From contig NC_134097.1 in NCBI RefSeq assembly GCF_000715075.1, positions 65,443,190-65,507,189 of the forward strand: DNA of 64,000 bases, read 5' to 3'. This document shows positions 34,291 to 45,724 of this stretch, in pieces. Every line of letters begins with the position of its first letter. The stretch's first letter is position 1. Position numbers and translations under genes: made by a program. The notes under the pieces are model-generated. The model searched no databases. It saw only the letters and a list, made by a program, of their open reading frames with translations, and was not told the origin of the DNA. Origin of the DNA: Nicotiana tabacum (lineage: Eukaryota; Streptophyta; Magnoliopsida; Solanales; Solanaceae).

Positions 34291-35620
34291 TAAGGATATT
34301 TTGGGTTCATCCGCCCTCGAATAGGATATTTTGGGTTCATCCGCCCTCGAATAGGATCTTTTGGGTTCATCCGCCCTCGAATAGGATCTTTTGGGTTCAT
34401 CCGCCCTCGAATAGGATCTTTTGGGTTCATCCGCCCTCGAATAGGATCTTTTGGGTTCATCCGCCCTCGAATAGGATCTTTTGGGTTCATCCGCCCTCGA
34501 ATAGGATATTTTGGGTTCATCCGCCCTCGAATAGGATATTTTGGGTTCATCCGCCCTCTTAAGGATATTTTGGGTTCATCCGCCCTCGAATAGGATATTT
34601 TGGGTTCATCCGCCCTCGAATAGGATCTTTTGGGTTCATCCGCCCTCGAATAGGATCTTTTGGGTTCATCCGCCCTCGAATAGGATCTTTTGGGTTCATC
34701 CGCCCTCGAATAGGATCTTTTGGGTTCATCCGCCCTCGAATAGGATATTTTGGGTTCATCCGCCCTCGAATAGGATATTTTGGGTTCATCCGCCCTCGAA
34801 TAGGATATTTTGGGTTCATCCGCCCTCGAATAGGATATTTTGGGTTCGTCCGCCCTCGAATAGGATATTTTGGGTTCGTCCGCCCTCGAATAGGATATTT
34901 TGGGTTCGTCCGCCCTCGAATAGGATATTTTGGGTTCATCCGCCCTCGAATAGGATATTTTGGGTTCATCCGCCCTCGAATAGGATATTTTGGGTTCATC
35001 CGCCCTCGAATAGGATCTTTTGGGTTCATCCGCCCTCGAATAGGATCTTTTGGGTTCATCCGCCCTCGAATAGGATATTTTGGGTTCATCCGCCCTCGAA
35101 TAGGATATTTTGGGTTCATCCGCCCTCGAATAGGATATTTTGGGTTCATCCGCCCTCGAATAGGATATTTTGGGTTCGTCCGCCCTCGAATAGGATATTT
35201 TGGGTTCGTCCGCCCTCGAATAGGATCTTTTGGGTTCGTCCGCCCTCGAATAGGATCTTTTGGGTTCGTCCGCCCTCGAATAGGATCTTTTGGGTTCGTC
35301 CGCCCTCGAATAGGATCTTTTGGGTTCGTCCGCCCTCGAATAGGATCTTTTGGGTTCGTCCGCCCTCGAATAGGATCTTTTGGGTTCGTCCGCCCTCGAA
35401 TAGGATCTTTTGGGTTCGTCCGCCCTCGAATAGGATCTTTTGGGTTCGTCCGCCCTCGAATAGGATCTTTTGGGTTCGTCCGCCCTCGAATAGGATCTTT
35501 TGGGTTCGTCCGCCCTCGAATAGGATCTTTTGGGTTCGTCCGCCCTCGAATAGGATCTTTTGGGTTCGTCCGCCCTCGAATAGGATCTTTTGGGTTCGTC
35601 CGCCCTCGAATAGGATCTTT
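34291..35620. repeat. 30-bp minisatellite, 44 full units, with higher-order pattern
   Basis: The unit contains GGATATTTTGGGTTCATCC and CGCCCTCGAATA. Two variable positions (A or C in GATATTTT; A or G in TTCATCC) give unit types whose order shows blocks: units 1-9 and 10-18 both run A,A, then several C, then A, and both start with the same CTTAAGG variant (34290 and 34558). The last 13 units are one homogenised type. All frames on both strands stay open because 30 is a multiple of three; I do not treat the long ORFs as genes. Confidence 0.95.
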
Positions 35621-35684
35621 TTTCTTGTCTGTCCATTGCATATTTTAGGTGCCCACCTGTATAACAAGGGGATACATTCCATGC

Positions 35685-36560
35685 CTTTACCAATAGGAGA
35701 CGCACTTCCTAGGTCAAGTTTTACCAATAGGAGACGCACTTCCTAAGTTTTACCCATAGGAGATGCATTTCCTCCTAAAAGTTTAGTTTCACCCATAGGA
35801 GACGCATTTCCTCCTAAGTTTAGTTTTATCCATAGGAGACGCATTTCCTCCTAAGTTAGTTTTTACCCATAGGAGATGCATTTCCTCCTAAGTTAATTTT
35901 AGAGTTCTACCCATAGGAGATGCATTTCCTCCTAAGTTTGTTTTAGTTTTACCCATAGGAGAGGCATTTCATACTAAGTTGTTGTTAAAATCAGGAGCCC
36001 GCCTGAAGAGAGGAATGACGTTTATTTTTAAAGTTGTAGTTAAAATCAGGAGCCCGCCTGAAGAGAGGAATGACGTTTATTTTTAAAGTTGTTGTTAAAA
36101 TCAGGAGCCCGCCTGAAGAAAGGAATGGCATTTACTTTAAAAAGTTGTTGTTAAAATCAGGAGCCCGCCTGAAGAGAGGAATGGCGTTTACTGTTAAAAG
36201 TTGTTGAAATCAGGAGCCCGCCTGAAGAGAGGAGTGGCGTTTATTTTTAAAGTTGTTTAAACCTCGTCAACATAAAGAAAGGAATAGCATTTTATTTTCA
36301 AAGTTGTTGAAATCAGGAGCCCGCCTGAAGAGAGGAATGACGTTTATTTTAAAAGTTGTTTTTGAAACCGGGCGCCCACCTGAATAACGAGTGGAATACT
36401 TTCCTAAAGTTTATTTTACCCATAGGAGATGCACTTCCTCCTAAGTTTGTTTTAGTTTCACCCATAGGAGATGCATTTCCTCCTAAGTTTGTTTTACCCA
36501 TAGGAGATGCATTTCCTCCTAAGTTTAGTTTTTCCCATAGGAGAGTCATTTCCTCCTAGG
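35685..36560. repeat. Two interleaved minisatellites (CCCATAGGAGATGC and AGGAGCCCGCC types)
   Basis: About ten units of roughly 35-50 bp with CCATAGGAGATGCATTTCC (35685-35985 and again 36415-36560) surround about six units of roughly 60 bp with AAATCAGGAGCCCGCCTGAA (35985-36350). The first family therefore brackets the second. Confidence 0.85.
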
Positions 36561-36624
36561 TTAGTATTGAAGTTGGGAGCCCGCCCATACAACAGAGGCA
36601 TACATTTCTGTCCTTTCACATTAT

Positions 36625-37110
36625 GTTCTAGGTCGCCCACCTGTAAAATACGGGAATACTTTCAGTTCTAGGTCGCCCACCAGTAAAATGCGGGAATACA
36701 TTCTGTTCTAGGTCGCCCACCAGTAAAATGCGGGAATACTTTCTGTTCTAGGTCGCCCACCAGTAAAATGCGGGAATACATTCTGTTCTAGGTCGCCCAC
36801 CAGTAAAATGCGGGAATACATTATGTTCTAGGTCGCCCACCAGTAAAATGCGGGAATACTTTCTGTTCTAGGTCGCCCACCAGTAAAATGCGGGAATACT
36901 TTCAGTTCTAGGTCGCCCACCAGTAAAATGCGGGAATACATTCATGTTCTTGGTCACCCACCAGTAAAATACGGGAATACATTTCAGTTCTAGGTTGCCC
37001 ACCAGTAAAATGCGGGAATACATTCATGTTCTAGGTCGCCCACCAGTAAAATGCGGGAATACTTTCAGCTCTAGGTCGCCCACCAGTATAATGCGGGCAT
37101 ACATTTCATA
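36625..37110. repeat. 39-bp minisatellite, 12 units, shared with element F
   Basis: Units carry GGTCGCCCACCAGTAAAATG and CGGGAATAC. Element F has ten units of the same repeat at 51602-52015 on the opposite strand, in the matching place before the 3' LTR. Confidence 0.9.
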
Positions 37111-37850
37111 ATTTTGCATTTAAGCAACTTTTTAGTCTTGTACTACTGATTTTGGAATCAGTAACCCCACTAGAAGGCGGAAGGTTACAACAGGAATCCC
37201 CAGCAGTAAACAATAAAATCCCCAGCACCGGGAAGCAGAAGGTTGCAACAAGAGGTCCCAGCACAAATTCAGGCGCATGAGTCAAAAGGAAGAAAGGACG
37301 CGTCTTGAAAGAAGCAGCTGGTGAACATTAAATCATGCCCAACATTACAAGTCTGATGAAGAGAGCCGTACCCACCAGAGGAACCGCCGAAAAGCTTGAT
37401 GAAGAAAGCCATGTCCCTAGCGGACCAAGCAAAATGATGAAAACTGGTATTCAGAAAAGCAAAGGGCCAGTATCATTCCCAAGTTCAAGGAAGAAAAGCA
37501 TCGGAGGAAGCACAAGCCAACAAGAAAGCAAGGCAACAAGAACAAATTTCAGTCTAGCCTAGCTTCTTGTTTTCTTTTAAACACGGTGTAACAAGGAGAT
37601 TGGTAAGCAGTGATAAAATCATGCAACAGCAGTAACATCGCAGTCCCACGGTAGTCCCAGCTACCAAAACTTCCCGAACTACATTAACCTGATTCCCCTT
37701 TAGCCAGGGATATGTATGAAACCTTTGAAGCAAAGGTTCGGTTAAATCTTTTTCAAAAAAATGCTTCACACGGAGTACTCAGATGGGCAAAAATCGCTCG
37801 CTTTATCTTTGCACGAATATCCTTCGTGTCTTCGGGCAAAGAGGGGCAGC
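37111..37850 (+). other. 3' interior end of element E and purine tract
   Basis: CCCCAGCA-rich non-coding sequence with a 75-codon ORF (37335-37562) without recognisable domain; its reverse counterpart in F (51324-51566) is similar, so it may be an old conserved stretch. It ends in the purine tract GAGGGGCAGC (37841-37850). Confidence 0.65.
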
Positions 37851-40388
37851 TGTAAGCACGTGATTTTTGCCCTATATGAGAATTACTCCCAAAAAATTCA
37901 AAAAAATAAAATAATTTTTCTTGGTGTGCAATTTTTGTGATATTTTGTGTAACTATTTGTATATTTGTCTATGCATGTTTATTTGTTAAATTAATAAAAA
38001 ATACAAAAATAGGCATCTTTTGCATTTTTAACATTTAATGTCCAAATGAACAATTTTATGCTTAATTATTACTTAATTGTGCGTTAATTGTTATTGAAGT
38101 TAATTTGCGCTTTTATAACTTAATTTAGTTCTTAATAATAATTTAAGTACTTTTATAATTTAGTTTTAGAAAAATAAAAGAAGAAAAGAGAACAAAAATA
38201 TAAAGAAAAATCGGATTGGGCCACTTCTTCAATTTCAAACCACAGGCCCAAATAATTGCCCAACTTTCCCCATGACCCGGTCCGTTTCAAACCGGGTCGA
38301 TCCGGTCCGCTCCATTAACCCAACACCCCTTCTTCATTTTTGTCCAACACAAAACAAAACCAAAAAAATAAAAACTAAAAAGTGAATTATCACTATTAAT
38401 AGTTTTTTTTTATATATAAAAAAAAACCGAAAATATTTTATTTTATTTATTATTTTTATTTTAAAAAATATATATATATAGTAATTTCGGAAATGATTTT
38501 AAAAAAATAAAAAAAAAGTAAAAGAATGTAGAAAATTTTAAAAAAGTAAAAAGTTTTAAAAAATTTAAAAGTAAAATAAGGTTGGAATTAAAAATAAATA
38601 TAAAGGTATCTGAAAATTTAAAAAATTTAAAGTAATTGAAAGTAGCATTTTTAAAAGAAAAAGAAAAGATAGTGGTTTGTTTTTTTAAAGAAAAGTTAAA
38701 TAAAGTGAGATTCTCTTTTAAAAAAAATAAAAAGTGGGATTTTAAATAAGATAAAGTAATTAAAGTTGGAATTTTAAAAATAAAAGTAAATAAAGGTGGG
38801 ATTTATTTTTCTAAAAAAATAAAAGCAATTTGTAAGTGGGATTTCTTTTTATTAAAAAAATAATAAAATAATTAAAAAACAAATCTGAAAATTTCGAAAA
38901 TTTTGCTATAAATAGAAGAGAAAATTTAGGAATAAGGGGTGGAAAAAAAGAGAGGAAAAACTAGATAGAGAGAAGAACAAAAGAGGGGGCGGAGTGAGAA
39001 GTATACACCCGATATACATTCTAGATACACTGAATATACAAGGGCAGAATTCATTTTGGAGAGTTTTGAAGTTGAAAAAGAATAGTTACTGCTTCATTGC
39101 CTCGCTTAAGATCTGAAATAGTCAGAACCTTCCTGCCTTTTACTTCTTCTCTATACTTGGAGTCGTTTATAGTCTCCTGGGTTTTCTGCTATTCCTACTG
39201 TACTGATTTGCGGTGTTGCTGAATCTGCTGTTGCTGTGTTATTACTGCTATTGACTTCTCCTTCTTTTGTTCTTGTACTGCTGTTTCCAGGTACACATTT
39301 GTACAATCTCGGCTTGAAGCAAAAAATGAAATATTAATCAGGCTTTGTTCCTGTTGAATTCCTCCTGTTTAGATTTGTGGTTGAATATAATTTTTCTTTC
39401 TTCGTATAAAGATGTAGTTGAATGATTAATGAATAATGAGGTTGCATATGTATACTTTCTTCATCTAATAATGTTAGTTTAAATTAATCGGAGAATAATT
39501 AATCTGTTTTGATATTATGGTCAATCTCATGTTCTAGTATTATTGAATAACAGAATATAAAATGAAAGCAGTTTTTTTTTGTACAAACTCGATCGCAATT
39601 TTCCATTCGCATTAGCCGTAAACTAATAACTAATAAGTTACGTTTTTCAGCATGTAAATAATTAAGAGATTTTCTTTTATTTTAGAGACGAACTTAATAG
39701 AAAATATAGTCATTGTAGGTTTATCCTTTAAAAATAAAAATGAGACGAGCCTCGCCAAATAAAACGTATAGATTGCGGGGCCCTCACAAAATGTATGGTT
39801 TAATTAGAATTCGGAAGGACCGTTTAGCAAATTTCACGGTCTTCCCCAAAATAATAACGCGATAATCTCTTTAGGCGCGTGTTTAATATTTTACTTTCTT
39901 AAGCCTGGGTGTGCATTTCATGCGACCCGAATCCAAATCCCAAAACATCAAATAAAACGTGTTCCGGATTGTGGGTGCATTTCATGTGACGCAGTCCAAA
40001 GACGTGTTTTAAGCGATGTTCACATTTCTTTTAAAAACAATAATAATAAAGCGGTTAAAAGATAAAATTTGCACATAAGTTCATATTTGTATAAAATCAG
40101 ATAATCAAGCCGAATATAACAGTTGAGCGACCGTGCTAGAACCACGGAACTCGGGAATGCCTAACACCTTCTCCCGGGTTAACAGAATTCCTTATCCGGA
40201 TTTCTGGTACGCAGACTGTAATATGGAGTCATTCTTTTCCTCGATTCGGGATTAAAATTGGTGACTTGGGACACCCTAAATCTCCCAAGTGGCGACTCTG
40301 AAATAAATAAACCAATCCCGTCTCGATTGTCATTTAATTGGAAAAACTCCCTTGTACCCTCGCGGGTGCGGAAAAAGGAGGTGTGACA
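37851..40388 (+). repeat. Second LTR of element E
   Basis: 2538 bp with the same ends as the first LTR, TATA box at 38907-38914, and about 1 percent difference by eye plus a few indels in homopolymers. Confidence 0.92.
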
Positions 40389-40789
40389 CTGTATAGTTTT
40401 ATCTTTTATGTTTATATGATCGATTATAAGATATCACTCTTAGTATATGGTTAGCTTCCCAATTTCTTAACAAATATGATGGATTAACCTGTAAATTCCT
40501 AGGAGAAACTGGTTAAGTAAAACCCGAAAATAATTAACAAGGGTATAAGTGTTTAACCATGGTCGGGGTGAGGTTAATGAAATAAGAGTTAAGAAAAGTG
40601 TTAAAATCTATAAAAGATTGGGAAGAAGAGATGAACAGAGTGGATAAAAAAAAAGGAGTAAAGCTGTAATCTCAGTTCATAATTTAGATAATATGGTAAC
40701 TATACAAGTCTATAGAATAAGAGAGAGAGAGTACCGAGTAGGATTTTCATAGCATAAGAGTTTAATCGCAAAAAATAATTTTATGGTTA
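40389..40789 (+). other. Pararetrovirus leader, right arm, after element E
   Basis: This continues the viral leader interrupted at 26021 and matches the inverse of about 8351-8760. The small leader ORF of the left arm is broken here by stops and indels. Confidence 0.75.
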
Positions 40790-41041
40790 ATGTTCAATAA
40801 TCGTAATAACTATACAAATCCAGAAAGCTTTGATAGGAGACTTACTCAAAGTTTGGAAGAATTTATATAAGACATAGAAACCGGATTTTATTCGATAGTA
40901 GATTTGGCCGTACATTTTATATATCTAAAATACAGTAGTAGTATCTGTTCAGATATATATAGAAAACAACTGCATTTGATATTGTTAATATTATCATACA
41001 ATCAGTCATATCATCTATACCATCTAAGAAGACGATTTTAA
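40790..41041 (+). pseudogene. Pararetrovirus ORF1 start (right arm)
   Basis: The ATG at 40790 begins a frame with NNRNNYTNPESF as in the left arm, stopped by a TAA near 40866, then continuing (DIETGFYSIVDLAVHF) to 41041, where viral homology ends in a (TA)n(TG)n tract. Role unknown. Confidence 0.6.
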
Positions 41042-41042
41042 T

Positions 41043-41096
<54 letters not shown>
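41042..41096. repeat. (TA)n(TG)n microsatellite at the end of the right arm
   Basis: A compound dinucleotide run of about 10 TA and 16 TG units lies exactly between viral sequence and LTR C. The last TG units merge with the LTR start TGTGATGACC, so the LTR border is ambiguous by a few bases. Confidence 0.9.
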
Positions 41097-41097
<1 letters not shown>

Positions 41098-42494
41098 TGA
41101 CCCGACCCGTCGTCTCGTGAGTTACCGCCGCATTTTCCCCATTTCCTATTTCTTTGTGCTTCATTATCAGTGTTGGGTGTGAACGAGTTGATTTGGATAG
41201 GTTTTAACAGGAAATGAGACACTTAGTCTCTTTAAGGAAGGTTTGTTTTGGAAAAGTCAACCGGACATTGACTTATGTGTTAAAGGGCTCGGATTTGAAT
41301 CCCGATAATTCGGTTAGCTTCGGGGGATGATTTGTGACTTAGGAGTGTGATCGGAAGTATTTTTGGATGTCCGATGAAGGATTTGGCTTGAATTGGCGAA
41401 GTTAGTATTTTGGCGAATTCCGGTTGATAGGTGAGATTTTTTATCCGAGAGTCGGAGTGGAATTCCGAGAGTTTCTATAGCTTATTTAGGTGATTTGGGA
41501 TATGTGTGCAAAATTTCAGGTCATTCGGACGTGGTTTGGTCGGGTTTTTGATCGAAAGTGTAATTCGGAAGTTTATAGAAAATTAGGCTTGAATTCGATG
41601 AGTTTTGGGTAATTTGATGTTGTTTGAGGTGTTTTGATGATTGGAAAAGGTTTGAATAATGTTATGAATTATGTTGGCATGTTTGGTCGGGGTCCCATGA
41701 GGCTCGGATAAGTTTTGGAAGAGTTTTTGGAAGATTTTTGCCTTTTGAGCATAAGCATGTAATGATCCAAAGGTCCATTTTTAGTTCTAGAGATCGAATT
41801 TTTTTTTGATATTTCCAAAATTTAAATAATGAATTATATGAGTGATCTGGAAAGTTTGGTCAAATTTCATCAAGTCGCGATTGGGTTTTTGACACGAAAC
41901 ATGAGTTAATTGTTTAACGAGCGAAATGGGTATTGAACTGAGCAAATGAGCTCCGAATTGAGTTTCGACTAAAGGGATATATTTGTATTATTATTTTTGA
42001 CTCATAGTAACAAGAATCATCGAATTCCAAGGTCCCAGGACCGAGAAATGAATTTTTGAGTAAAATTGCTTTCTGAAAATATTTAAGGAAAATGGAAATG
42101 AAATTTGATTAGAAAGTGATGGTATCGGGCCCGTATTTTGGTTCCGGCGCCCAGTACAGGTCTTATATATGTTTTAAGCACTTTCTGTAAAGTTTGGTTG
42201 AAAATGGACGTCGTTTGACGTGTTTCGGACTCAAAATGGAAAATTTGATGTTTTATGAAATTTGAAGGAATTCTTGGATTTTAAAGCTTAATTCGTGGTA
42301 TATGACGTTATTTTGGCGATTTGATCACACGGTTAAGTTCGTATTGTATTTTGGACATGTTGGTATAATTGGTTAAGGTTCTGAGGGCCTCAGGTGGATT
42401 TCGGAAGGTTAACGGAATGAAAATCGTATAAAAGGATTGCTGGAAATTTGTGCTGCAGAAGCTGTCTTGGACAGCAACTGTGCAATCGTGGAGC

Positions 42495-42850
42495 CTATTT
42501 CGGAAGCTTATATCTCAAAATGCATAAGGAATCTGTCAATTTACAAAACATTATAGTTGTAGCCCTTGCATCCTAGTATCCAGAAAGCTACACCATTAAT
42601 TATTCTAACATTTATACAAAAAGTTATGATCGATTGAATAAGGGTTGGTAAAGCTGTTTTGAAATTTTCCAGAAATGTTTGATGCGAGGGGGCTGCTTTG
42701 GAAGCTTATACCTCAAAATCCATAAAGAATCTGAATATTTGCAAAACATAAAAGTTGTAGCCCTTGCATTCTAGGTTCCAGAAGGTTAAACCATTCATCA
42801 TTCCGATATTTGTACAGAAAGTTATGACAGATTTAGTGAAGGCTGGGACT
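42495..42850. repeat. 190-bp tandem duplication inside LTR C
   Basis: Two related copies, each with GGAAGCTTATA, then AAGTTGTAGCCCTTGCAT or a close variant, and ending with AAGTTATGA. The phrase AGTTGTAGCCCTT also stands once in LTR A at about 5909. Confidence 0.7.
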
Positions 42851-43897
42851 GCCTTTTGTTTTGGCTGGAAATAAGTGCAAGTCGCATTTCATAGATGCGA
42901 CTTGCTTGGAAAATAGCTTATATTCGGGAATTAGCCATTTTTATTCATTTGTGACGATTGTGGAGCTTGGGAAAAGCGATTTTCAACAGATTTTGTAAGG
43001 GAAACATTGGGGTAAGTGTTCTATATCCGAAAGTGATTATATTTCATAAATACATGGTTATATTCATCGTTTAATTCGGATTTAAATGGAAGAAATTGGA
43101 ATTTTTGCAAAACTTTTCAAAAATGAAAAATTAAGATTTGGAGGTCGAGTTGTTGTCGGAATTTGATAATTTTGGTATGGTTGAACTCGTATTGGAATGG
43201 GTTGTTGGATTTTATGAGTTTCGCCGGATTCCGAGACGTGGGCCCCACGGGCAAATTTTGAGTGTAATTTCGGATTTTTGATGGAAAATGTAGAATTCCA
43301 TATGGAATTAATTCCTATAATTTTTATTACCTGAATCGAATCGTTATGGCTAGATTCGAGGCATTCAGAGGTCAATAAGGGGCAAAGGCATCGCGAGCTA
43401 GAGAATTAGCCGGTTCGATGTGAGTAATTGATGTAAATGTTGTCCTAAGGGTTTGAAACCCCAGAATTTCACATCATAATGCTATATTGAGATGACTTGC
43501 ACGCCGGATAACGGGCGTGGGGTTGAGCACCATTAGGGATTGTGACTTGGTCCGTCTCAAGAGTTGTTTGTGCCGTGTTTTCTACTTGAACTAAATTGAG
43601 AATCATCCTTACTTATATTTAATTGTTACATTTGGGCTTCTTGCCAATTATTTGAATCGTTCACGGATTGATAACACTGCTTTCGCATATTTTGCATATC
43701 ATTTGACCTCAGTCCAAAGTTTTAAATACTGTTTTGCAAACTCAGCCATCTTTCTAAGATTTAAAAACTTAAATGATATTTCTAAATAATATTTCCAGCT
43801 GAAAACTACTGTTTTACAAATGCCCAAGGGGCTTATGATGGTTTCTGGACTGAGCATGGATCGGGTTGCACGCCGCAGCAGTATTACATTGATATTG

Positions 43898-44003
43898 AGG
43901 CCGAGAGCCTGGTTGAGTACATTGATATTGAGGCCGAGAGCCTGGTTGATTATACTGAGATTGATATGAGGCCGAGGGCCTAGATTTGATGCCACGAGAT
44001 GGC
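43898..44003 (+). repeat. GAG-triloop hairpins in LTR C
   Basis: Three units of the 33-bp repeat of LTR B; the last AGGCC-GAG-GGCCT (about 43969-43981) is perfect, the first two have AGAGCCT with one lost pair. Ends with GCCAC-GAG-ATGGC (43991-44003). Confidence 0.65.
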
Positions 44004-44786
44004 TTGATATTGCGCTTGGGCTGTAGGAGCCCCTCCGGAGTCTGCACACACCCCTAGTGAGCGCCGTCGACGATAAATAAATGGATGGCTTGGGCTGCAC
44101 GCCGCAGTGGGTACTAGAGTGTACCATCATATGCATTGCATTGCACTCATGCATTTGTTTTTATCTGTTATACTTGTCTCAGTATTTGGTACTTTGACTT
44201 AATTGACTTGTTGCTTCACTATTTGTTGTTCTAAACTGCCAGTTATAGTTTACTTTGTATTTTTCCATGATTTCTTATTCTCAGCCTTTAGTTATGTTTA
44301 TTACTCATTGGGTCGGAGTACTCACATTACTCCCTTCACCTTGCGTGCAGATCCAGGTACACCACAGGCTAAGTGAGGAATTGTTTAGCTGAGCAGGCAG
44401 TATCCGGGAGTATTGAGGTAGCTGCATGGCGTTCGCAGCCTTGATCTCTCCCCTCTATCTATATCTTTTATTCCGTATTTTTCATAGACATACTTGTAAT
44501 AGGTGGATATTCTGTATTAGAGGCTCATACTCGTGATACCGGATTCTGTTGGGCTATGGTGTGGTATTTTAATTGAACTTCCGCAGATTTTATTATTAAT
44601 TATACACTTGAATGAAATGACTTAGTAAATTCTCTGTGATATTTATCTATAATCTGAATAAGAATTTGGGATAATGTTGTTGAATGGTCGGACTTGCCTA
44701 GCAGTGTGTTGGGCGCCATCGTGACCGGGGTTGGGGTCGTGACAAGTTGGTATCAAAGCCTAGGTTAATTGGTCTCGCGAGTTAAT

Positions 44787-45096
44787 ATTGTAAAATAATT
44801 GTAATATCTGACCCCAACTCCTACTTATAACCAAACATCAAAAATAGAATACTCTTAATACTCAAAACAATTAAGACGATAAAGTATGATAGAAAAAAAT
44901 TAAGATAAACAATATGATGAGCGACATTGTATTTTTTAAAAAAAATTAGTTTTCTTGTTTTAAATATAAAGTTGATATAAATTCAAAATTTTGAATCAAA
45001 AAGAAATATCAAAATATTTTGTACAAATATCATTTTTTTCCTTCTATTTATTAATTAACGACTTAATGTTTTTGACCCATCACTTTTTTTCCTTTC

Positions 45097-45129
<33 letters not shown>

Positions 45130-45724
45130 TTTGCCATCTTATCTTTCCTTTCATTTATCTGTTCTGATTTCTTCTCCTTTTTTTTCAAAGGAAATATCAG
45201 TTTGCTTCATGTCCTACTTCAAAGTTAGAATTTCATGTATTAAATCTATATACATTAGTTCATTGGGGGAGGAAATTATATTTATTATACATGATTCAAT
45301 AAGAATTCTTTTTACATAAGTTCTAATTTAATTCTTAAATATTAGAACTTCATATATAATACTAATAATGAAAGATTTGACAGTCTTAATTTTATTTGAA
45401 TTTAAAGCTATAAATACTAAATTTTTTTATTAAATGACTATTTTATCAAATGCGAAATATATTTTAAAGAGTAAAAATGGCGAACGATATTTCGCTAAGA
45501 AATAGAAATGGGAAAAGTTTGATCAAGTTACTAAGTATACGCTTTTAATATAATCTATTCCTCTACAAGAATTTCAAATGTTAATTACACTGAAAAATGA
45601 AGGACGTATATAGTCTAGGAAGAAACAAGAGAAACAATATAAAAACTTTCTCTTCAACCTCTCACTAAAAGAAAACATTTCTTCTTCAACTTCAACTTTA
45701 ACTGCCCAGCCTAAGTCAGTGGCC
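44787..45724. other. AT-rich DNA without gene; (TTA)n microsatellite
   Basis: No coding or family signal was seen. A (TTA)n run of about ten units stands at 45098-45130. The last part (45640-45724) may be the 5' untranslated region of the LINE that follows. Confidence 0.6.

Larger units (their letters stand above)
26022..40388 (+). mobile_element. Element E: young non-autonomous Ogre/Tat-type LTR element
   Basis: This 14.4-kb insertion lies in the right pararetrovirus arm. It has LTRs 26252-28780 and 37851-40388, a tRNA-Arg-like primer site at 28785, a 9-kb interior and a GAGGGGCAGC purine tract. By eye the two LTRs differ at about 1 percent of sites, so the insertion is recent. LTR ends (TGTAAGCACGTGATTTTT and GGAGGTGTGACA) match element F, as do leader, motifs and a minisatellite, but there is no ORF1, gag or pol. 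Its left edge is odd: 226 bp of its own 3' interior precede the first LTR. On the right, viral sequence resumes with CTGTA, close to the CTATA expected for a target site. Confidence 0.9.
41093..44786 (+). mobile_element. Element C: truncated gypsy element, LTR plus primer site only
   Basis: A 3652-bp LTR (41093-44744) from TGTGATGACCCGACCCG to GGTCGTGACA is followed by a tRNA-Met-type primer site (TGGTATCAAAGC, from 44748) and about 30 bp of leader like that of B (15076-15103), then homology ends. The LTR is a mosaic. 41093-42020 and 43300-44744 match LTR B. The block from about 42025 to 42400 matches LTR D (2268-2600). The block 42490-42850 is a tandem pair resembling LTR A near 5860-5990. 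The rest of the element is lost. Confidence 0.85.

Noticed and set aside
34290..35705. Long open frames (471, 401 and 360 codons) of a 10-residue repeat
   Set aside because: They follow from a 30-bp tandem repeat without stops in several frames on both strands; no start context, domain or conservation supports a protein.
34291..37110. Possible CRISPR-like array
   Set aside because: Units are directly adjacent without unique spacers and the setting is a plant retrotransposon.
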